From Opitutus sp. GAS368 (GTDB lineage: Bacteria > Verrucomicrobiota > Verrucomicrobiia > Opitutales > UBA953), in NCBI GenBank assembly GCA_943330755.2, contig CALQIY020000009.1, positions 1-33,594 of the forward strand: a stretch of 33,594 nt of DNA, read 5' to 3'. The notes under the pieces were generated by a model. It was not told where the DNA came from and did no database searches. It was given only the letters and a program-made list of their open reading frames with translations. This document shows, in pieces, positions 16,872-25,984 of this stretch. Within the stretch, counting starts at the first letter, position 1; each line of letters starts with the position of its first letter. The position numbers and the translations under genes were made by a program.

Positions 16872-16948
16872 CTGCGGGCGAGTAAGTGAGCCTTGGGGCC
16901 TTTCGCAACTGCTTTGACCATTTTGGCGGAAGGGCCATCTTGGGGTCG

Positions 16949-16972
16949 GGTGCGTAGACAAATCTACGCGCC
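16949..16972. promoter_or_regulatory. Hairpin/palindrome in the divergent region between desaturase and ECF sigma gene
   Basis: GGTGCGTAGA-CAAA-TCTACGCGCC: 9 Watson-Crick + 1 G-T pair, 4-nt loop, ending 24 nt before the sigma start codon. Confidence 0.6.
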
Positions 16973-16996
16973 GCCATCGCTCCCTTTGAGTTCCCC

Positions 16997-17500
16997 ATGA
17001 ACGATGCCCATGCCGAGCAAGACTGGCGGGCCTGGTTTGCCGAACACGGCGCCCGGCTCCGGTTGATCGCGCGCCAATGGACCCGCTCGGAGGCCGATGC
17101 CGACGATGTCCTCCAGGAGGCATTTGTACGCTTTTGGAAACACCAACGTCACCTTCCCGGCAATCCCAACGCCCTGGTCGTGACCTCCATCCGCCGGGCG
17201 GCGTTGGACCTCCATCGCCGGACGGATCGCCGCGCCCTCCGTGAGCAGGTTGTCTCGGCCGATGCCGCGGCCCTGGCGGACTTCGCGCCCGAGGCCGATC
17301 CGCGGCTCCAGGCCTTGGCGCGTTCCCTCCCGGCGCTGCCGGCGGAACAACGCGAAGTCGTCGTGCTCAAAGTCTGGGGTGACCTCACTTTCGAGCAGAT
17401 CGGCGCCCAACTCGAAATCTCCCCCAACACCGCCGCCTCCCGGTGGCGCTATGCCATGGAGGCGCTCCGTCGCCTCGTGACCGCCCGCACTTATGAATAA
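16997..17500 (+). CDS. ECF-type RNA polymerase sigma factor
   Basis: Sigma-2 (DADDVLQEAFVRFWKHQ) and sigma-4 (LPALPAEQREVVVLKVWGDLTFEQIGAQLEISPNTAASRWRYAMEALRRL). Confidence 0.95.
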   Translation: MNDAHAEQDWRAWFAEHGARLRLIARQWTRSEADADDVLQEAFVRFWKHQRHLPGNPNALVVTSIRRAALDLHRRTDRRALREQVVSADAAALADFAPEADPRLQALARSLPALPAEQREVVVLKVWGDLTFEQIGAQLEISPNTAASRWRYAMEALRRLVTARTYE

Positions 17501-17918
17501 CGAAGATCAAGACATCGAATCCGCCTTGCGCAGCTTGCGTCCCCGCCCGCCTGGTCCGGCGGTGGTGAGCGCCATTGGCCGCGCGCTGGATGCGCCGGTC
17601 GTCCCGGCCGCGCCCCGCGGGGTTATCGTGCGCTGGTCGGCGGGCCTCGCGGCCGCCGCGGCCTGCCTGCTGGGGTTCTTTTTCTTCGGCCGCCCGCCCG
17701 TGACGACCACCCCCGAGTATCAACTCGTGCGCGCCGAACAGCCCCCGGCTTCGGTCGATGTCTTCGCGCCCGTCCGACTGGAAGATGGCTCCTTTGCCCG
17801 CCCCGTCCGGGTCCGCTGGAGCAATGAGACGCAATGGGAGGACCGTCGCACCAACACCCGCCTCATCCATTACTCGCCCAGCGAGCAGTTCGGGCTGATC
17901 CCCATGGAAACTTATTGA
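17493..17918 (+). CDS. Single-pass membrane protein, candidate anti-sigma partner
   Basis: Start overlaps the sigma stop (ATGAATAA, 17493-17500). Short cytoplasmic N-terminus, TM (GLAAAAACLLGFFFFG), C-terminal extracytoplasmic region. Confidence 0.7.
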   Translation: MNNEDQDIESALRSLRPRPPGPAVVSAIGRALDAPVVPAAPRGVIVRWSAGLAAAAACLLGFFFFGRPPVTTTPEYQLVRAEQPPASVDVFAPVRLEDGSFARPVRVRWSNETQWEDRRTNTRLIHYSPSEQFGLIPMETY

Positions 17919-17961
17919 ACAAATCCGCCGATCCTCTCCGCTTATTGCTTATATCACCGCC

Positions 17962-19062
17962 ATGAACTCCCTCCGCCAAATCCCGCTGCACATGCTGCTG
18001 CTCGCCGGCCTCGTCGGCCCGTTGGCCGCCCAAAGTCAGTCCGCTCCGGCGACCCCCTCGGCGCCGGCCGATGCCAAGAAAAACGCCTTGGTGCCCCAAG
18101 CCTACATCGGTTTGTATGTGAATTCCCTGACCGAAGAACTCCGCGGCAAGTCCGCGGTGACCATGCCCGACGGTGTCGGCGTCAATGTCATCATCGTCGA
18201 CCCCAAGGGGCCGGCGGCGGGGAAGGTTGAGGTCGGCGACATCCTCACGCGCCTCGACGATCAGGTGTTGGTGACGCCCGACCAGTTCCGCGCCTTGGTG
18301 CGCATGCGCAAACCCGGCGATAAGCTGAAGCTCGTCGCCGTCCGGGAGTCGGAGGTGAAGACCATCGAAATTGAACTGACGGAAAAAGCCGTCCTCGAGC
18401 GCAGCGCGCCGACGGCTCGCTCCGTGGGCCCGGCGCCGACCATCATCCCGCCCACCGCCAATGGTACCAACCCGATGCGCATCACGGTGAATGGCCAGCA
18501 GATCGACCTCGGCAGCATGCCGGCGGGTAATGGTACCGTCACGCAAGTCGGCCCCGGCCACGTCGTCATCATCGGGCCCAATCAAGGCCTGCCGCCCGAG
18601 GTGCTGAAGCAGCTCGAGGAAATGCGCGCGCGCGGCTTGCCCATTCCGCCGATCGGTCCGCAAGGCCTGGCCCTCGGTGCGCCGGTGCCTGACCAAGGGC
18701 CCACCGCCCAAGGGGGCACGGTGCAGCAGCGTTCGCAGACCTTCAGCTTCAGCCTGGGCGGTCCCGGTGCGAAGAGCTCCTCCAGTTCGGTGGCTTCCGA
18801 TGCCCAAGGCACCGTCTCGCTGGAAGCGAAGGACGGCAAGAAGCACGCCATCATCAAGGACGCCGATGGCAACGTGACCTTCGAGGGAGACGTGACCTCC
18901 GAAGAGCAACGCGGCAAGATGCCGGCGGCGGCCCGCGATCGGCTCAAGCTGGTCGAGGGGAATTCTTTTTCCATCCAAGGCTCCAAGCCCGCAAAGAAGG
19001 CCGACGGTGCCGCGGAACCCGAAGCGCCGAAGAAGAAGCGCGACCCGAAGGAAGGCGCCTAA
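17962..19062 (+). CDS. Secreted/periplasmic PDZ-domain protein without recognisable protease domain
   Basis: Signal peptide; IIVDPKGPAAGKVEVGDILTRLDDQVLVTPDQFRALVRMRKPGDKLKLVAVRE is a DegP/Q-type PDZ; no GNSGG-type serine protease motif. Confidence 0.85.
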   Translation: MNSLRQIPLHMLLLAGLVGPLAAQSQSAPATPSAPADAKKNALVPQAYIGLYVNSLTEELRGKSAVTMPDGVGVNVIIVDPKGPAAGKVEVGDILTRLDDQVLVTPDQFRALVRMRKPGDKLKLVAVRESEVKTIEIELTEKAVLERSAPTARSVGPAPTIIPPTANGTNPMRITVNGQQIDLGSMPAGNGTVTQVGPGHVVIIGPNQGLPPEVLKQLEEMRARGLPIPPIGPQGLALGAPVPDQGPTAQGGTVQQRSQTFSFSLGGPGAKSSSSSVASDAQGTVSLEAKDGKKHAIIKDADGNVTFEGDVTSEEQRGKMPAAARDRLKLVEGNSFSIQGSKPAKKADGAAEPEAPKKKRDPKEGA

Positions 19063-19082
19063 ACGCGAGGCGTCCGCAAACG

Positions 19083-19110
19083 AAGAGGCCTCCCGCGTGG
19101 GAGGCCTCTT
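19083..19110. terminator. Intrinsic terminator between convergent genes
   Basis: AAGAGGCCTCCC-GCGT-GGGAGGCCTCTT perfect 12-bp stem, 4-nt loop, followed by TATTT. Confidence 0.9.
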
Positions 19111-19123
19111 TATTTGCAGCGGG

Positions 19124-20290
19124 TTACTTTTTCGCCGCGGGCTCAACCGGGGCGGCTGGGGTCGCCCCAGGCGGCGGGCCGTCGAGGGGCGGTGGACCAT
19201 CAAAAGGCGGCGGGCCGCCGAAGCCACCCTTACCCTGACCGGGGCCGTCTGGTCCGAAGCCGCCCTTGCCTTGGCCTGGGCCGCCTTTGCCTTTGCCCTT
19301 ACCGCCCTTGCCTGGGCCGCCGGCTTGGCCGCCGAGGTTCGAGTGCGGGTCGAGGTTCTGCTTGCTGAAGGAGGGGTCCGCCGTGCCCTTGTGTTTACGC
19401 GGGATGAAGGGGTAGTCTTCGGTCAGTACGTAATAGTAGGTTCCCTTGGGGAATTCGGGAGTGACGCCGGTGCGACCGCCGAATTCATCGAGGTCGCCGG
19501 AGCCGGCCACATATTCGAAATCGAGGCCGAACGAGCCGTCCGGCTGCCCCGTCGGGGTGGTTTTGCCGTCCCCGCCGCGTTCCGTGGTCTTGAGGCGATA
19601 GCTGCTCTTCATGTTCTTGAGCGGGCTCTTCGGGTCTTCGGGGTTCGTGTAGGCGTAGATTGCGTACACGGGGTACCCGTCGGCGGCCCAGCCGACGTGG
19701 GTCATCTTCGTTTCGCCGCCGGAAAGGCGCTCCAGGAGGAGGGTGGGGAGGCCGTGGTAGTGGTAGGCGCCGTTGGGCTGCACGTGGCCATGGTTCTCGT
19801 CGAGGCCGAGGCCGGACTTGATTTTAGGGGTGGTCCCCATGGTTTTGTTGCTGGTCAACGCCTCGTAGTGCCAAGGGTTGCTGCGGTCGCCGTCGTTGTA
19901 GACCTCCGCGGTACCCGGGTCGAAGACCACGCCGTTGAGGGCCACGCCCCAAGCCGACATCATGCGGGCAGAGGCTCCGCCTTTGGAAGGTTGCGGGTTC
20001 GTCGGGACTTGGAGGCTATACTTCTGCTCGGAGATGGGGTTGGGGTTGCCGCGGTTCGGGAACTTGGAGACCTTGTGGTCGGGGATGCCGTTGGACTCGA
20101 TGATGCGCTTGTCGCCTTTGACGGTGATGGTGACCTTGTTCTGGGCGGGCGGTGCGTTGTCCGCCTTGATCAAGGCCGGCCCGGTCGCCCGGGTTTCGGT
20201 TGCCTTGGTTTCAGGGGCCTTCGTTTCGGCGCCGTAGCTGGCAGTGCTGCCGAGCAGCAAGCAGAGGGTGAGGTTGCGGAGGGGGAGCAT
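19124..20290 (-). CDS. YHYH-domain secreted protein with Gly/Lys/Pro-rich repetitive tail
   Basis: Signal MLPLRNLTLCLLLGSTASYG; HGHVQPNGAYHYHGLP; tail GGPGKGGKGKGKGGPGQGKGGFGPDGPGQGKGGFGGPPPFDGPPPLDGPPPG. Confidence 0.9.
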   Translation of the reverse strand: MLPLRNLTLCLLLGSTASYGAETKAPETKATETRATGPALIKADNAPPAQNKVTITVKGDKRIIESNGIPDHKVSKFPNRGNPNPISEQKYSLQVPTNPQPSKGGASARMMSAWGVALNGVVFDPGTAEVYNDGDRSNPWHYEALTSNKTMGTTPKIKSGLGLDENHGHVQPNGAYHYHGLPTLLLERLSGGETKMTHVGWAADGYPVYAIYAYTNPEDPKSPLKNMKSSYRLKTTERGGDGKTTPTGQPDGSFGLDFEYVAGSGDLDEFGGRTGVTPEFPKGTYYYVLTEDYPFIPRKHKGTADPSFSKQNLDPHSNLGGQAGGPGKGGKGKGKGGPGQGKGGFGPDGPGQGKGGFGGPPPFDGPPPLDGPPPGATPAAPVEPAAKK

Positions 20291-20401
20291 GGGGTGGTTT
20301 AGGGGTTAATGATACAGGATGGGGGCTTAAGCGAAGATTAAGGCCGCTTTTAGGGCTGGGAGGTTGCGTTTTGCCCCTAAAACCGTCTTTTCCCATGCAA
20401 T

Positions 20402-20881
20402 ATGGCATCCACCACCGAAATCCTCTCCCGCTCCGTCGCCGGGATGAACGCCCTCGCCACGGTCTTTCTCGTCATCGGCATCCTGCGCATCAAGGCGGGC
20501 GATCGCATCGGCCATGGCAAGGCCATGGGGGCGGCGGTGCTCACCTCAGCCCTTTTCCTGGCTCTCTACTTGGCCTCCAAGGTCCACCTCTGGGTCGCCG
20601 TCGGTCAGACCAACATCATCTACCGCGAAGGCGTCGGGATGACCTGGGACAAGGCCCTGTACTACCTGATCCTCTTCCCGCACATCGCCCTCGCGATCGC
20701 GGTGACGCCTTTCATCCTTTGGACGGTCAAGCTCGCCAAGGCCGGTCGCCTCGAGGAGCACAAGCGTTTCGCCCGCTGGGTCTTCCCCGTCTGGCTCTAT
20801 GTCTCGGTGACGGGTGTCTTGGTCTGGGCCTTCATGGAGTTCAGCGGCTCGTTGGCGGCGGTCGTTGCGAAGGCTCCCTGA
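20402..20881 (+). CDS. DUF420 family membrane protein
   Basis: Four-TM; NALATVFLVIGILRIKAGDRIGHGKAMGAAVLTSALFLALYLASKVHL and HKRFARWVFPVWLYVSVTGVLVW typical of DUF420 (YozB-like). Confidence 0.88.
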   Translation: MASTTEILSRSVAGMNALATVFLVIGILRIKAGDRIGHGKAMGAAVLTSALFLALYLASKVHLWVAVGQTNIIYREGVGMTWDKALYYLILFPHIALAIAVTPFILWTVKLAKAGRLEEHKRFARWVFPVWLYVSVTGVLVWAFMEFSGSLAAVVAKAP

Positions 20882-20936
20882 GCGAGATTTTCCCCTCGCC
20901 CGCCGCGGGCAGACGGGTTTGACTGCGCGTACGTTT

Positions 20937-21302
20937 ATGGAGAGCCCGGAGCGCACCGCCAACCCTCAGACCGAGAAGCTCATCCTTTGGACCTGCTTCC
21001 TGTTGTTCTGCACCGTGCTTGGTTTGGTCTACTCGACGTATCAAGAGGAGGAGGAGCGCCTCGCTTCCATGCGTCTGAACGAGAAGGCGAAGGAAGATAC
21101 TTTCAACGCCATCGAGCGTCAGCGCGAGCAGACGGCGCGTTACATCGACCGCTTCACCCGCGATCCGGAATTCGTCCGCGATCAGGCGCGCGAACGCCTC
21201 GGTGTGGCCGAGCCGGGTGAAGTGGTGATCCGTCTGGATGGGGGTGCGGCTTTGGCGCAACCCGCCCCGGCCCCGCAGCCGAAGCCCGCCGGCCAGCGCT
21301 AA
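20937..21302 (+). CDS. FtsB/DivIC-like septum formation initiator family protein
   Basis: Single N-terminal TM, coiled-coil, then FVRDQARERLGVAEPGEVVIRL. Confidence 0.8.
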   Translation: MESPERTANPQTEKLILWTCFLLFCTVLGLVYSTYQEEEERLASMRLNEKAKEDTFNAIERQREQTARYIDRFTRDPEFVRDQARERLGVAEPGEVVIRLDGGAALAQPAPAPQPKPAGQR

Positions 21303-21347
21303 GCATCCTTGCTTGCCTGCAGGCCCCGGCAGGGGCATTCCTACTTC

Positions 21348-22754
21348 ATGTCCGCACGTAAGAAGGCACAAGCGACTTGGGGCGGCCGGTTCAGCGCCGG
21401 TCCCGCCGAATTGATGCTCCGTTTCGGCGAATCGGTCTCGTTCGATCGCCGCCTCTGGGCGCAAGATATCCGTGGTTCCAAGGCCCACGCCACCATGCTG
21501 TCCAAGGTCGGCATCCTGACGGCCCGCGAATGCGCGGCCATCGTGAAGGGCCTCGATGGCATCGCCCGGGAAATCGCCGCCGGCAAATTCGTCTGGAGCG
21601 AGGCGCTCGAGGACGTGCACATGAACATCGAAAGCGCGCTCACGCAGCGCGTGCCGGCCGCCGCCAAGCTGCACACGGCCCGTTCGCGCAACGATCAAGT
21701 CGCCACCGATGTCCGTCTCTGGATCAAGGACCAAGCCGCCGCCGTCGACGCCGCGCTCGTGGGCTTGCTCCGTGCGCTCGTCGAACTCGCCGCCGCCAAC
21801 GCCACGGTGATCCTGCCGGGTTACACGCACCTCCAGCGCGCCCAGCCGGTCTCCGCCGCCCATCACCTCTTGGCCTACGCCGAGATGTTCGGCCGCGACC
21901 GCACGCGTTTCGCCGCCGCCGCCGCTTCGGCCAATTGGTGCCCGTTGGGTTCCGGCGCCATCGCCGGGACGACCCTGCCGATCCGCCGCGAGATCACGGC
22001 GAAGCTCCTGGGCTTCGTCGACGCGAAGGGCCGTCCGCAGGTGACGACCAACTCCATGGATGCCGTCGCCGACCGCGATCCCGCCACGGAGTTCTGCTTC
22101 GCCGCCGCCCTCTGCGGCGTGCACCTCTCGCGCTTGGCCGAAGACATGATCCTTTGGTCGACGGCCGAATTCGGCTTCGCGCGCATGCCCGACGAGTTCT
22201 CGACGGGTTCGTCGCTGATGCCGCAGAAGCGCAACCCGGATTCGATGGAACTGCTCCGCGGCAAGGCCGCCCGCTTCCAGGCTTCGCTGACGCACCTGCT
22301 CACGTTGACCAAGGGCTTGCCGCTGACCTACAACCGTGACCTGCAGGACGACAAACCGCCGCTCTTCGATGCGGCCGACCAGATCCTGCTCTCGCTCGAC
22401 GTCGCCGCCGCCACCTTGCGCGGGACGACCTTCAACCGCGCGCGTTGCCTCGCCGCGGCTTCGGATCCGGCCCTCCTGGCGACCGACCTCGCCGATTGGC
22501 TCGTCCGCAAGGGCATGCCCTTCCGCCATGCGCACCATGCCGTGGGCCGGCTCGTCGCGCTCGCCGAAAAGACCGCCGTACCGCTCGACAAGCTTTCCGA
22601 TGCGGCCGCCCTCACGGCCGATGCCGCCTTCACGAAGGGCTGGCGCGAGGTCTTCAACCTGCAGCGGGGCTTCGCCGCCCGCGAGAATACGGGCATGCCC
22701 GGCCCCAAGGCCGTCGCCCGCGAGCTCGCGCGCTGGCGGAAGGCGCTCCGCTAA
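21348..22754 (+). CDS. argH: Argininosuccinate lyase
   Basis: [81 protein letters not shown]. Confidence 0.97.
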   Translation: MSARKKAQATWGGRFSAGPAELMLRFGESVSFDRRLWAQDIRGSKAHATMLSKVGILTARECAAIVKGLDGIAREIAAGKFVWSEALEDVHMNIESALTQRVPAAAKLHTARSRNDQVATDVRLWIKDQAAAVDAALVGLLRALVELAAANATVILPGYTHLQRAQPVSAAHHLLAYAEMFGRDRTRFAAAAASANWCPLGSGAIAGTTLPIRREITAKLLGFVDAKGRPQVTTNSMDAVADRDPATEFCFAAALCGVHLSRLAEDMILWSTAEFGFARMPDEFSTGSSLMPQKRNPDSMELLRGKAARFQASLTHLLTLTKGLPLTYNRDLQDDKPPLFDAADQILLSLDVAAATLRGTTFNRARCLAAASDPALLATDLADWLVRKGMPFRHAHHAVGRLVALAEKTAVPLDKLSDAAALTADAAFTKGWREVFNLQRGFAARENTGMPGPKAVARELARWRKALR

Positions 22755-22760
22755 GGGTCG

Positions 22761-23381
22761 ATGAACATCGGACTGCTGATCGGTTCCTGCCTGACCGCGA
22801 GCCTTTCCCCCGGCCCGGCGTCGTTGTCGACCATCGAGACGTCCTTGCGCTACGGTAAGCGTCGGACGTTCTGGCATACGCTAGGTCTTGCCATCGGTGA
22901 GACGCCTCACCTGTTCCTCGCGCTCTACGGGACGCATTGGTTGACGGTGCATGTCCCCTACGCGCTGCAGCTCATCGGCTTCGCAGGGATGTCGTACTTC
23001 CTGTACCTCGGCCTCGGGCTGCTCCTCCGTCCGCGCTCAAGTCTCCCGGAATCCGTCGGCCTGGAGGGTGGCGCGGTGCGCTTGTTCATCCGCGGGGCTT
23101 GGGTGAACTTCTCGAATCCGAAGACCATCCCGTGGATGATCGTCATCATCCAGGCGGCCGGCGTCCCGGCCGATCAACTGGCTTGGTCCACGACGGGCGT
23201 CTTCCTGCTGTGTACGTTGGGCTCCGAGATCTCGGTGATGAGTTTCTATGCGTTCGTCGGCGATCGTCTCCGGGTCCGCCTGAAGGATGCGGCCACCATC
23301 CGGGTGGTCGACCGCGTGACCGGGGTGCTGTGGTTGGCGCTGGGCCTGTTGATGGCTTGGAGGCTCTTTACTTCACTGTGA
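22761..23381 (+). CDS. LysE family translocator (amino-acid exporter family)
   Basis: SLSPGPASLSTIETSLRYGKRRTFWHTLGLAIGE, GAWVNFSNPKTIPWMIVIIQA; multi-TM. Confidence 0.85.
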   Translation: MNIGLLIGSCLTASLSPGPASLSTIETSLRYGKRRTFWHTLGLAIGETPHLFLALYGTHWLTVHVPYALQLIGFAGMSYFLYLGLGLLLRPRSSLPESVGLEGGAVRLFIRGAWVNFSNPKTIPWMIVIIQAAGVPADQLAWSTTGVFLLCTLGSEISVMSFYAFVGDRLRVRLKDAATIRVVDRVTGVLWLALGLLMAWRLFTSL

Positions 23382-25515
23382 ACGTCCCCCTGAGGCGGAT
23401 GTCCTCGGAGGAGGCGCCGACCTCGATTTTCTCTTCGCCCGGGAAGAGCGTGAAGCGATGCGCGGTCTCGTCCCACGTGGCGAAGGTGTCGGGCTTGAAG
23501 GTCAACGTGACGACTTTGCTTTCACCGGCCTTCAGCGCGACGCGTTGGAAGGCGACGAGTTGGCGCTGCGGACGGACGACCGGACCGCGCCCGCTGACGT
23601 AAGCCTGCACGACTTCTTCGCCGTCGCGGCTGCCCGTGTTCTTCACTTCGACCGTGAGGGTCTGCGTCTGGCCGAGGGTCGGGCTGGTCGTCGGCACCGT
23701 GAGCTGGCTGTATTGGAACTGGGTGTAGCTGCGGCCATGACCGAAGGCCCAGAGGGGCTTGCCTTTGAGGTACATGTAGGTGAAGCCTTGGGAGATGTCG
23801 TAGACGTCGCGCGCCGGGACCTGCTCTTCGGAGGCGTACACGGTGTACGGCAGACGACCCGCCGGGTTCGTCGTTCCCAGCAAGACGTCGGCCACGGCAT
23901 GGCCTTGTTCTTCACCGCTCCACCAGGCCGACAGTACGGCCGGAGCTTGGGCTTGGATCGTCGGTACGGTCAAGGGGCCGGCGTTGCAGAGCACGACCAC
24001 CGTGCGCGGATTCGCCGCGAGCACGGCGTCCACGAGTTCCTGTTGGTTGCCGGGGAGGCCGAGCTTGGAGCGGTCGATGCCTTCATGCTCGTTCGCCAGG
24101 ACCGTGCCGACGCAGAGGATCGCGACGTCCGCGGACTTCGCCAGGGCGACGGCCTCTTCGCGGGAATGGCCCTTCTCGGGTTTGACGTCCTTCATCTTGG
24201 GATCGGCGTAGGCGCCTTTCGCGAAGACGACTTCGGCGTTGGGCAAGCGGTCTTGGAGTCCTTGCGCGATCGAAACGAGTTTACGCGGGTGTTTGCCGAT
24301 GTAGCTCGGGTCGCCGGCGACGGGGATGTTGGCCAGGGGACCCATCACGACGACACGCTTCAGCTTGGCCCCCTCGAGCGGGAGCAGGCCGCGGTTTTCC
24401 AGAAGCACGATCGATTTGCGCGAGGCTTCGAGCGAGAGCGCGCGGTGTTCCGGGGCGCCGATCTTGCTCACGGGAATCGCACGGTAGGCGACCTTGTCCG
24501 CCGGGTCGAACTCACCGAGGCGGAAACGCGTCGTGAGCACGCGGCGCACGGCGTCGTCGAGGCGAGCGGTCGTGAGCTTGCCGGTGCGGACGGCTTCGGG
24601 GATGTTCAGCCGGTATTCTTTGTCGGAGAAATCCGTGCCCGCCATGACCGACTTGGCGACGGCATCGACGTAGCTCATCGCGCCTTTCTCGTGTCCGGTG
24701 ACCATGGTGCGCACGCCGCCGAGGTCGGAGACCACGAAGCCGTCGTGCCGCCACTCGCCCTTGAGGACGTCGGTCAGGAGCCATTGGTTGATGTTGTTCG
24801 GCGTGCCGTTGATGGCGTTGTAGGAGGCCATCAGCGACTGGGCCTTGCCCTCGACGACGGCGGCGCGGAAATGCGGCAGCCAGTATTCGCGGAGCCAGCG
24901 TTCGGGGACGATGGCGTTCAGCGATTGGCGCTTCTGCTCGACGTTGTTGACCGCGTAATGCTTCAGCGTGGCGGCCAGCTTGAGGTTCCGGGGGTCGTCC
25001 CCTTGCAGGCCTTGGACGAACGCGACGGCCATGCGGCCGCAAAGGTGGGGGTCTTCGCTCCACGCCTCGTTGTTGCGTCCCCAGTAGGGGTTGCGGAGGA
25101 TGTTGATCACCGGCGCGCGGTAGATCAGGCCTTTGCGCGTGCCCTTGAACGACTCCGGATGGTCTTTCCAAGCATTGTTGATGGCGCGGGCTTCGGTGGA
25201 GATCGCATCGGCGACCTGTTGGATGAGCGCGGGGTCCCACGTCGCGGAGAGTCCCGTGGGGATGGTGAAGAGCGTGGTCGCGCCGCCATCCCACGAGACG
25301 CCGTGCAGGCACTGGTTCCAGTTGTCTTCGACGATCCCGAAGCGCTCGATCGTCGGGCCGCGGTGGTCGAGGACCACGGCCTTCTCTTCGAGCGTCAGGC
25401 GCCCGAGCAGGTCCTGCACGCGTTGCTCGACCGGAAGGGTCGGGTTGCGGAAGGGTTCGGACTGGGCGTAGGCCGAAAGCGCGAACAACGAGGCGAGCAG
25501 CAAGCGAAGGGGCAT
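23368..25515 (-). CDS. Secreted glycoside hydrolase family 3 (beta-glucosidase/xylosidase type)
   Basis: RVQDLLGRLTLEEKAVVLDH, LAATLKHYAVNNVEQKR, DGFVVSDLGGVRTM nucleophile region, SARKSIVLLENRGLLPL-like region, C-terminal fibronectin III-like domain. Confidence 0.95.
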   Translation of the reverse strand: MPLRLLLASLFALSAYAQSEPFRNPTLPVEQRVQDLLGRLTLEEKAVVLDHRGPTIERFGIVEDNWNQCLHGVSWDGGATTLFTIPTGLSATWDPALIQQVADAISTEARAINNAWKDHPESFKGTRKGLIYRAPVINILRNPYWGRNNEAWSEDPHLCGRMAVAFVQGLQGDDPRNLKLAATLKHYAVNNVEQKRQSLNAIVPERWLREYWLPHFRAAVVEGKAQSLMASYNAINGTPNNINQWLLTDVLKGEWRHDGFVVSDLGGVRTMVTGHEKGAMSYVDAVAKSVMAGTDFSDKEYRLNIPEAVRTGKLTTARLDDAVRRVLTTRFRLGEFDPADKVAYRAIPVSKIGAPEHRALSLEASRKSIVLLENRGLLPLEGAKLKRVVVMGPLANIPVAGDPSYIGKHPRKLVSIAQGLQDRLPNAEVVFAKGAYADPKMKDVKPEKGHSREEAVALAKSADVAILCVGTVLANEHEGIDRSKLGLPGNQQELVDAVLAANPRTVVVLCNAGPLTVPTIQAQAPAVLSAWWSGEEQGHAVADVLLGTTNPAGRLPYTVYASEEQVPARDVYDISQGFTYMYLKGKPLWAFGHGRSYTQFQYSQLTVPTTSPTLGQTQTLTVEVKNTGSRDGEEVVQAYVSGRGPVVRPQRQLVAFQRVALKAGESKVVTLTFKPDTFATWDETAHRFTLFPGEEKIEVGASSEDIRLRGTFTVK

Positions 25516-25570
25516 GCGGCATCGAAGGCGGAAAGGCCCCCGCCTGCAACCGAAACGCGGCTGGCCAGAC

Positions 25571-25984
25571 TTAGATTTCCCAGTCGCCGCTGGCCTCGGA
25601 CTGCGCGAGCTGGGCGACGTTGAAGCCGGCCAGGGACTTTTCGAAACGCTTCGACAGTTCGCGCCAGAGCGTGGCGACCTGGGGTCCCGATGCGCCCTTC
25701 AGGGTGATCTTCGTGGCGACGAGGTCGGGTTCAACCACGGCCAGAACCTGCTTCAAGCTGATGTCTTCGGCCGGGCGGGCGAGGCGGTAGCCGCCCGTCT
25801 TGCCGCGCTTCGAGTCGACCAAGCCGCCTTCGCGGAGTTCGTTCAGCAGCTGGACGAGGTAGTTCGCCGGGATGTCCTCGAGGCGGGCGAGCTCTTCGAT
25901 GCGCGTCACGGCATTGCCCTTGTTGCGCCGGGCCAACTGGGCGAGGACGCGAAGGGAGTATTCGAGCTTGAGCGAGGCTTTCAT
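25571..25984 (-). CDS. Rrf2 family transcriptional regulator (no cysteines)
   Basis: MKASLKLEYSLRVLAQLARRN...IPANYLVQLLNELREGGLVDSKRGKTGGYRLARPAEDISLKQVLAVVE. Confidence 0.92.
   Translation of the reverse strand: MKASLKLEYSLRVLAQLARRNKGNAVTRIEELARLEDIPANYLVQLLNELREGGLVDSKRGKTGGYRLARPAEDISLKQVLAVVEPDLVATKITLKGASGPQVATLWRELSKRFEKSLAGFNVAQLAQSEASGDWEI

Noticed and set aside
16928-16947. Possible ECF promoter (GGAA ... GTC) upstream of the sigma gene
   Set aside because: Spacing is only about 12 nt, shorter than the usual 16-17 nt for ECF -35/-10.
20841-22877. 678-aa minus-strand ORF opposite argH
   Set aside because: Codon-aligned shadow of argH (21348-20841 = 507); argH motifs are unambiguous.
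23458-25623. 721-aa plus-strand ORF opposite the GH3 gene
   Set aside because: Codon-aligned shadow of the GH3 gene (23458-23368 = 90).
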